A DNA stretch of 64,000 bases from Desulfovibrionaceae bacterium (lineage in GTDB: Bacteria > Desulfobacterota > Desulfovibrionia > Desulfovibrionales > Desulfovibrionaceae). The stretch spans positions 52,943 through 116,942 of the forward strand of contig JACCQI010000006.1 in assembly GCA_015709315.1 (NCBI GenBank), given 5' to 3'. A program made the position numbers and the translations under genes. Every line of letters starts with the position of its first letter. Position 1 is the stretch's first letter. Under the pieces are notes generated by a model, which saw only the letters and a list, made by a program, of their open reading frames with translations, made no database searches and had not been told where the DNA came from. Below, piece by piece: positions 58,960 to 64,000 of this stretch.

Positions 58960-59865
58960 ATGCAATCGACGCTTCTTGCAACAATCAACGCGTTCGGCGG
59001 GCGCCTTTTCAGGCGTCCGCCGTCCGGCTCCGCGCGGCGGGCGCGGCTCCCGGGCGGCCTGACCGTCACGGCGGGGATCATCCTCGCCGCCTCCTGCCTC
59101 GTGGCGCTGGCCGGCTCGCTGCTCATGCCCTACGACCCCATGGAGCAGATGCTCCTGGACACCAACCAGGGAATCAGCGCGGCCCACTGGCTCGGCACGG
59201 ACAATCTCGGGCGGGACGTGCTCTCACGGCTCATCTTCGGCACCCGCATAAGCCTGCTGGCCGGAACCGGCGGACTCCTGTTCGCCCTGATCCTCGGCGG
59301 GGGCCTCGGGCTTCTGGCCTCGGCCCTCGGCGGCGTGTTCGAGTACCTCGCCTACGGCTTCATCGACCTGCTGCGGACCATGCCGGGCATCCTCCTGGCG
59401 CTGACGCTGGTGGTATCCCTGGGGTCCGGGTTTCTCTCCGTGACCTTTGCCCTGGGCCTGGTCTTCGCGCCGGTATTCGCCCGCATCGCCAGGGCCGTCT
59501 ACCAAAGGGAGATGTCCTCGGAGTATTTCACCTACTCCCTCATAAACGGCGCTTCCAGGCTGTGGATATTGCGCAGGCACGTCCTGCCCAACGTGCTCGG
59601 CGCCTTCGTCACCCAGGCCGGGATCATCCTCCCCCGCTGCATCGTCACGGAATCGGTACTCAGCTTCCTCGGGGTGGGCATGTCTCCCGAAACGCCCACA
59701 TGGGGCCGCATGATCGCCGTTTCGAGCCGATACCTGGAACAAAACCCCGTCAGCGTCATCGCCCCGGTGCTGGCGCTTTCGCTGCTGACGCTGTCCATCG
59801 CCGTTCTCAGCAACAACCTGCGGCGCAACACCGACGTGCTGCGGCGCAATGCGGCGGAGGCATAA
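58960..59865 (+). CDS. ABC transporter permease, DppC type
   Basis: 301 residues, about six membrane segments. Typical DppC elements: PMEQMLLDTNQGISAAHWLG, TDNLGRDVLSRLIFGTRISL, IDLLRTMPGILLALTL, and the coupling loop SSEYFTYSLINGASRL. LSFLGVGMSPETPTWGRMI closes the pattern. The DppC-type gene precedes the DppB-type gene here, the reverse of the usual order. The start has only a weak ribosome site. Confidence 0.92.
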   Translation: MQSTLLATINAFGGRLFRRPPSGSARRARLPGGLTVTAGIILAASCLVALAGSLLMPYDPMEQMLLDTNQGISAAHWLGTDNLGRDVLSRLIFGTRISLLAGTGGLLFALILGGGLGLLASALGGVFEYLAYGFIDLLRTMPGILLALTLVVSLGSGFLSVTFALGLVFAPVFARIARAVYQREMSSEYFTYSLINGASRLWILRRHVLPNVLGAFVTQAGIILPRCIVTESVLSFLGVGMSPETPTWGRMIAVSSRYLEQNPVSVIAPVLALSLLTLSIAVLSNNLRRNTDVLRRNAAEA

Positions 59866-59866
59866 C

Positions 59867-59938
59867 ATGGCAAGACCGTTCAGCCGGGCCGGACAAGACC
59901 TCGGACGCCACGAAAAGGAAACGCCATGCAACTCCTGA
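59867..59938 (+). CDS. possible 23-codon leader ORF before the DppB-type gene
   Basis: An ATG preceded by GGAGG opens a 23-residue frame (MARPFSRAGQDLGRHEKETP...) that ends 13 bp inside the next gene in another frame. It could couple translation of the two permeases, or be accidental. Confidence 0.25.
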   Translation: MARPFSRAGQDLGRHEKETPCNS

Positions 59939-60840
59939 CCGCCATACTGCTCTCCGCCCTGCGGACCGCCGGGCTGGTCGTCAGCATCACCGTGCTGGTG
60001 TTTTTCCTGGTGCGGGTAATCCCCGGCGACGTCGTGGACCTCCTTTCCGCGGAAGGCGGCCTGGATGCGGCCATGCAGGAGGAGATGCGCCAGGAGCTGG
60101 GCCTCCAGCAAAGCCGGCCCGCACAGCTCGGCAACTGGGCGGCAAATGCCGTCCATGGCGACTTCGGCGACTCGCTGCGATTTCACAAGCCCGTGGGCGG
60201 CATGGTGTGCCAGGCCCTGCCCACCACGATCATCCTGAGCAGCCTGAGCTTCGCCTACGGACTGTTTCTGGGCTGCGCCGTGGCCGTTCTGGCCGTTTTG
60301 TGGCCCAAGTCCTTTTTTCCCAAGGCCGTTGAAACGCTCAACGCGTGGTCCGTGGCCATGCCGACCTTTTGCGCGGGCCTTCTGGGAATCCTCGTGGTGG
60401 TGCTCTGGCTTGAATGGATGCCCATGCTGGGCAACATGTTCCTCGCCGTGGTCGTGCTCGGCACGGACGTCGCGGGCCAGATCGCCAAGCCGCTGTACGA
60501 GGACCTCAAGGAAACCGCCACATCCAAATTCATCATGACCGCCAAGGCCAAGGGACTCGGGAAGACCCGCGTGATCCTCTTCCACCTGCTCCCCAATTCG
60601 CTCTCCGTGATCCTGGCGTTGAGCGGCATCATCCTGGGCGGGCTGGTGGGCGGCACCATCACCCTGGAAGTGCTGTTCGGCCTGCCGGGCATCGGCAAGC
60701 TGGCCTTGGACGGCGTCCTGGGCCGGGACTATCCCCTGGTGCAAGCCGTTATCCTGCTCCTGGCCGTGGCCGTGGTCTGCATCAACTGGTTCACGGACAT
60801 CATCGCCAAACTCATAGACCCCCGGCTTCGCAGCCATTGA
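59926..60840 (+). CDS. ABC transporter permease, DppB type
   Basis: 304 residues, six membrane segments. VFFLVRVIPGDVVDLLSAEG at the N-terminus, HGDFGDSLRFHKPVGG, the coupling loop KETATSKFIMTAKAKGLG and LEVLFGLPGIGKLALDGV are typical. AAGGAAA precedes the ATG. With the DppC-type gene it forms the channel; the fused ATPase gene follows 8 bp later. Confidence 0.92.
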   Translation: MQLLTAILLSALRTAGLVVSITVLVFFLVRVIPGDVVDLLSAEGGLDAAMQEEMRQELGLQQSRPAQLGNWAANAVHGDFGDSLRFHKPVGGMVCQALPTTIILSSLSFAYGLFLGCAVAVLAVLWPKSFFPKAVETLNAWSVAMPTFCAGLLGILVVVLWLEWMPMLGNMFLAVVVLGTDVAGQIAKPLYEDLKETATSKFIMTAKAKGLGKTRVILFHLLPNSLSVILALSGIILGGLVGGTITLEVLFGLPGIGKLALDGVLGRDYPLVQAVILLLAVAVVCINWFTDIIAKLIDPRLRSH

Positions 60841-60848
60841 GGAACACC

Positions 60849-62588
60849 ATGAACGCGCTGACATTCGAGGATTTCACCGTCACCTTCGCGGCCCGAAACG
60901 GCTCCAGCAGCCCTGTCCGGGGAGTGAACCTGCACCTGGCCAAGGGCCGGACCCTCGCCATCGTGGGCGAATCCGGCTCCGGCAAGACCCTGACCGGGAC
61001 CTCGGCCCTCGGCCTGCTGCCGGACACCGCCCGCACGAGCGGCCGCATCTTTCTGGACGACAATCCCATCCACGCCCTGTCGGAAAAGGAGCTGACCTCG
61101 CTGCGCGGACGGCGGATTTCCATCATCATGCAGGAACCCATGGCCGCCCTGAATCCGATCATGACCGTCGGCCGCCAGGTGGAAGAGGGTGTGCGGCTGC
61201 GGTCCGACGCGGCGGAACTCGACGTGCGGCAAAAGCTCGCCGACCTCTTCCGCGAAGTCGGGCTTAACGACGTGGAGAAATACCGCAGCGCATACCCCCA
61301 CGAGATGTCCGGCGGCCAGTTGCAGCGCGTTATGATCGCCATGGCCCTGGCCCGCGATCCCGAAGTGCTCATCGCCGACGAGCCGACCACCGCACTGGAC
61401 GTGACCATCCAGCGCCAGATTCTCCAGCTCCTCTCCAATCTCCAGCGGTCGCGGCGCATGGCGATTCTTTTCGTCAGCCACGACATCGCCGTGGTCGCGC
61501 AGATCGCCCACGACGTGGCGGTCATGTGCAACGGGGAGATCGTGGAGTACGGAACGGTGGAGGACGTCCTGCGCCGCCCCCGGCACCCCTACACGCGCCG
61601 CCTGCTGGCGAGCCATCCCGAAGGCAGGCCGCACAAGACCTTGCTGCCCATATCCCCGAACGACCGGTCTCCAGCCGAGCCGAAGCGACCGGAAAACGGA
61701 CCGGCCGCGATCCCGGCTCCCGCGCGAAAACCCCGGCAGGTGCTCAGGACCAGCGGCCTGGAAGTGGTTTATTCCAAAGGCCGGATCAACAAACGGAGCT
61801 TCGTCGCCCTGCGCGGGGTGGACGTAACCCTGAACGCGGGGGAAACGCTGGGCATCGTCGGCGAATCAGGGTCCGGCAAGAGTTCGCTCGCCAAGGCGAT
61901 CCTCGGCATCGCCCCGGTGACCGCCGGGCATGTAGAGCTTTTCGGAAAGCGGCTCGACAATCTGCCGGTCCGCGAGCGGGCGGCGCTTCGCCGACGCTGC
62001 CAGATCGTCTTTCAGAACTCGGCCTCCTCGTTGAACCCGAGGCTCAACGTCCTCCAGCTCCTGGCCGAGCCGTATCTCCTCCACGCCAAGCCGCCTGCCG
62101 GAACCATCGAAAAAAGCGCGGGCGCCCTCCTCGAAGAGGTGGGGCTGCCGAGGGAGATGCTCAATCGCTACCCCCACGAACTGTCCGGGGGCCAGCGCCA
62201 GCGCGTCAACATCGCCCGCGCCCTGGCAAGCGACCCCGAGATGGTGATCTGCGACGAGGCGGTCTCCGCCCTCGACATCTCGGCCCAGGCGCAGGTCATC
62301 AACCTGCTGCTGACCATCCAGCGGAAACGCCGCCTCGCCATGCTGTTCATCAGCCACGACCTGCAAGTGACCCAGCACGTTTCGGATCGGATCTGCGTGG
62401 TCAAGGACGGCGCTGTCATGGAGGAAGGACCGGCGCAGTCCGTGTTCTCCCCCCCCCGGTGCGCATACACCCGCAATCTCGTCGCCGCCAGCCCCAGCCT
62501 GCATGGGCCCGACGGTCCCGCGCCGGGGATGCCCGCCGCGACCGTTCGAGGCAGGATCGCGGAGCGGAACGCAAGCCCTCGGGCGTAA
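60849..62588 (+). CDS. fused DppD-DppF type ABC ATPase
   Basis: 579 residues, two complete ATPase domains in one chain. First domain: Walker A GESGSGKTL, signature MSGGQLQRVMIAMALA, Walker B LIADEPTTALD, VSHDIAV. Second domain (from about 310): GESGSGKSS, ELSGGQRQRVNIARALA, VICDEAVSALD, ISHDLQV. A Pro-rich linker of about 35 residues joins them. Fusion of this kind is known in the peptide/opine/nickel importer family. It powers the importer of the phosphohydrolase cluster. Confidence 0.94.
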   Translation: MNALTFEDFTVTFAARNGSSSPVRGVNLHLAKGRTLAIVGESGSGKTLTGTSALGLLPDTARTSGRIFLDDNPIHALSEKELTSLRGRRISIIMQEPMAALNPIMTVGRQVEEGVRLRSDAAELDVRQKLADLFREVGLNDVEKYRSAYPHEMSGGQLQRVMIAMALARDPEVLIADEPTTALDVTIQRQILQLLSNLQRSRRMAILFVSHDIAVVAQIAHDVAVMCNGEIVEYGTVEDVLRRPRHPYTRRLLASHPEGRPHKTLLPISPNDRSPAEPKRPENGPAAIPAPARKPRQVLRTSGLEVVYSKGRINKRSFVALRGVDVTLNAGETLGIVGESGSGKSSLAKAILGIAPVTAGHVELFGKRLDNLPVRERAALRRRCQIVFQNSASSLNPRLNVLQLLAEPYLLHAKPPAGTIEKSAGALLEEVGLPREMLNRYPHELSGGQRQRVNIARALASDPEMVICDEAVSALDISAQAQVINLLLTIQRKRRLAMLFISHDLQVTQHVSDRICVVKDGAVMEEGPAQSVFSPPRCAYTRNLVAASPSLHGPDGPAPGMPAATVRGRIAERNASPRA

Positions 62589-62668
62589 CTTGTCGTCTTT
62601 GTCAATGCGGCAGCCCGAATCCGCATCCGGCCCCGCAATTTCAACCAACCTCATACCAAGGGAACGTC

Positions 62669-63889
62669 ATGCTCCAACGTCCAATAAAAACAGCCATTTT
62701 CATGATAGACGGCTTTGACATGGCCTACTACCACACCACCGACATGCCGGTGATGCGCCAAATGGCCCGGGAAGGATTCTTCAAGCCCGGCAGCGCCATC
62801 TTTCCGTCCCTGACCAACGCCAACAACGTGTCCATCGCCTGCGGCAGTTGGCCGGAACGGCACGGTGTCACCACCAACTGCTACTACGACCAGGATCAGG
62901 ACAAGGCCGTCTACCTGGAATCCCCGGACTTCCTCCAGGCGCCGACCATCTTCGACTTCGCCGCTCTCGACGGCGGCCGGGAATCCGCGCTGCTGACCTG
63001 CAAGTCCAAGACGACGATGATCCTCGGGCAGTCGGCGACCATCGCCATCGCGGCGGAAAAGCCCAGCCCGGAAGTGGTGGAAAAATACGGGACCCCGCCG
63101 CCCATGTACTCCTCGGAGATCAACTACTGGCTTTTCGACGTAGCCATGGACCTGGCCTGCAACCGGCCGGAACTGGACGTCATCTACGTCCACACCACCG
63201 ACTACCCCATGCACATGTGGCCGCCCGAAGCGCCCGAATCGCAGGAGCACCTGAAAAAGCTCGACGAATATTTCGGCGCGTTCCACGAAGCCGCGCCGGA
63301 ATTCACCATAGCCGTCACCGCCGACCACGGCATGAACTACAAAAAGCGCTGCTGGAACCTGGCCAGGGCATGCGCCTCCCGGGGCGTGAACCTCAAGTTC
63401 GCCGTATCCCCCCTGGCGGACCGACTGCTCAAGCACCACGGCGGTTTCGGCGGCGTCGCCTATGTCTATCTCAATGATCCCGCCGACAGGGACCGGGCGG
63501 CCGAAACCCTCATGACCCTCGAAGGCGTGGAGGCCGTGCTCGATGCGGACGAGGCCGCGCACCGGTACAGCCTGATGCCGTCGCGCGTCGGCGACCTGGT
63601 TGTTCTTGCCGACCCGCACACCGTGTTCGGCGACCCGGAAGAGGAATGCAGGGAGCTGCCCGCCGAGTACCGGAGCCACGGCTCCCTCTACGACATGGAC
63701 GTCCCGCTGCTCCTCTTCAACTACGGCGACCTCGCCCCCCAATACCGGGACATCAACTACAACGTGGACCTGACCCGTGTCCTCTTCGGCACCGAACGCA
63801 CGATAGAGGGACATGGCCATCCCGAAGGCGGCCGAGGCAATGCCCCGCAGGACCGCCCGGCCGCCCCCTCGGAAGCGGCGGACAAATAG
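62669..63889 (+). CDS. phosphonoacetate-hydrolase-like alkaline phosphatase superfamily protein
   Basis: 406 residues, cytoplasmic. Catalytic residues: Asp14 in MIDGFD, Thr49 in FPSLTNANNVS (the PhnA form of the nucleophile loop), Asp178/His182 in TTDYPMHMW, Asp219/His220 in TADHGMN and His337 in YRSHGSL. A Lys pair in TCKSKTTMIL (112 and 114) corresponds in place to the Lys-x-Lys that holds the substrate carboxylate in Sinorhizobium PhnA. It probably cleaves the C-P bond of phosphonoacetate or a related carboxylated phospho-compound. AAGGGAA precedes the ATG at 62669. It lies 80 bp after the ATPase gene. Confidence 0.85.
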   Translation: MLQRPIKTAIFMIDGFDMAYYHTTDMPVMRQMAREGFFKPGSAIFPSLTNANNVSIACGSWPERHGVTTNCYYDQDQDKAVYLESPDFLQAPTIFDFAALDGGRESALLTCKSKTTMILGQSATIAIAAEKPSPEVVEKYGTPPPMYSSEINYWLFDVAMDLACNRPELDVIYVHTTDYPMHMWPPEAPESQEHLKKLDEYFGAFHEAAPEFTIAVTADHGMNYKKRCWNLARACASRGVNLKFAVSPLADRLLKHHGGFGGVAYVYLNDPADRDRAAETLMTLEGVEAVLDADEAAHRYSLMPSRVGDLVVLADPHTVFGDPEEECRELPAEYRSHGSLYDMDVPLLLFNYGDLAPQYRDINYNVDLTRVLFGTERTIEGHGHPEGGRGNAPQDRPAAPSEAADK

Positions 63890-64000
63890 CGAACGCATTA
63901 CTTGAATCCGCCATAAGGCACAAAAAAAGGTTCATCCGGTTCAAACGTACTTTTGACAAAATGAAAGGACATGGCGTCCAACCGTTGGAAGCATCACCAA
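63890..64000. other. right edge of the window
   Basis: AT-rich 60 bp, then ATG codons at 63964 and 63973 that may begin the next plus-strand gene; too little is visible to call it. Confidence 0.3.

Overview
The window is GC-rich chromosomal DNA that most resembles a sulfate reducer of the Desulfovibrio/Pseudodesulfovibrio type. The evidence is a two-subunit [FeFe] hydrogenase with a Tat-exported small subunit, HydE/F/G maturases, a selenocysteine-containing FdhAB formate dehydrogenase with FdhD and FdhE, and a dense set of two-component regulators. The genus is an inference from gene content; there is no rRNA, and I saw no tRNA, insertion sequence or CRISPR array.

Left part (1-9.6 kb): the end of an exopolysaccharide-export locus on the minus strand (partial outer-membrane beta-barrel, Wza-type export protein, PilZ protein), a sigma-54-type response regulator, a second PilZ protein, a VanZ-like membrane protein, two divergent PEP-CTERM-like exosortase substrates, and an arsenic operon (arsR-acr3-arsC) whose promoter and operator can be read directly.

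Middle part (9.7-25.2 kb): a eukaryote-type UDP-glucose pyrophosphorylase; a minus-strand signalling operon (TetR regulator, SulP transporter with an inserted domain, a kinase-like/BON/receiver fusion, a sensor kinase, two lone receivers and a degenerate kinase); and a plus-strand LytTR regulator/LytS sensor/CstA cluster that looks like a pyruvate- or carbon-sensing Bts/Ypd system. CstA is followed by a membrane protein, a small protein and an ArsA/Get3-like ATPase.

Formate dehydrogenase part (25.2-35.1 kb, all minus): ModE-type HTH protein, selenoprotein FdhA, FdhB, FdhE, FdhD, then a FecBCD-type ABC importer and an FmdE-family protein. The arrangement suggests a metal (molybdate/tungstate) supply line for the enzyme. 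A hybrid kinase, YbaK, CorA and an MscS channel follow.

Hydrogenase part (40.7-48.8 kb, plus): hydA-hydB, a structured leader with terminator, then TM1266-hydG-aspA-(unknown protein)-hydE-hydF, tightly coupled by stop/start overlaps.

Right part (48.9-64 kb): a histidine-rich protein with a HypB-like N-terminus, divergent from a nickel/peptide-type five-gene ABC importer; then a SorC-type regulator divergent from a cluster with two alkaline-phosphatase-superfamily hydrolases (one resembling phosphonoacetate hydrolase) around a second peptide-type importer. The last cluster and the CstA/ATPase module are the best candidates for undescribed systems.
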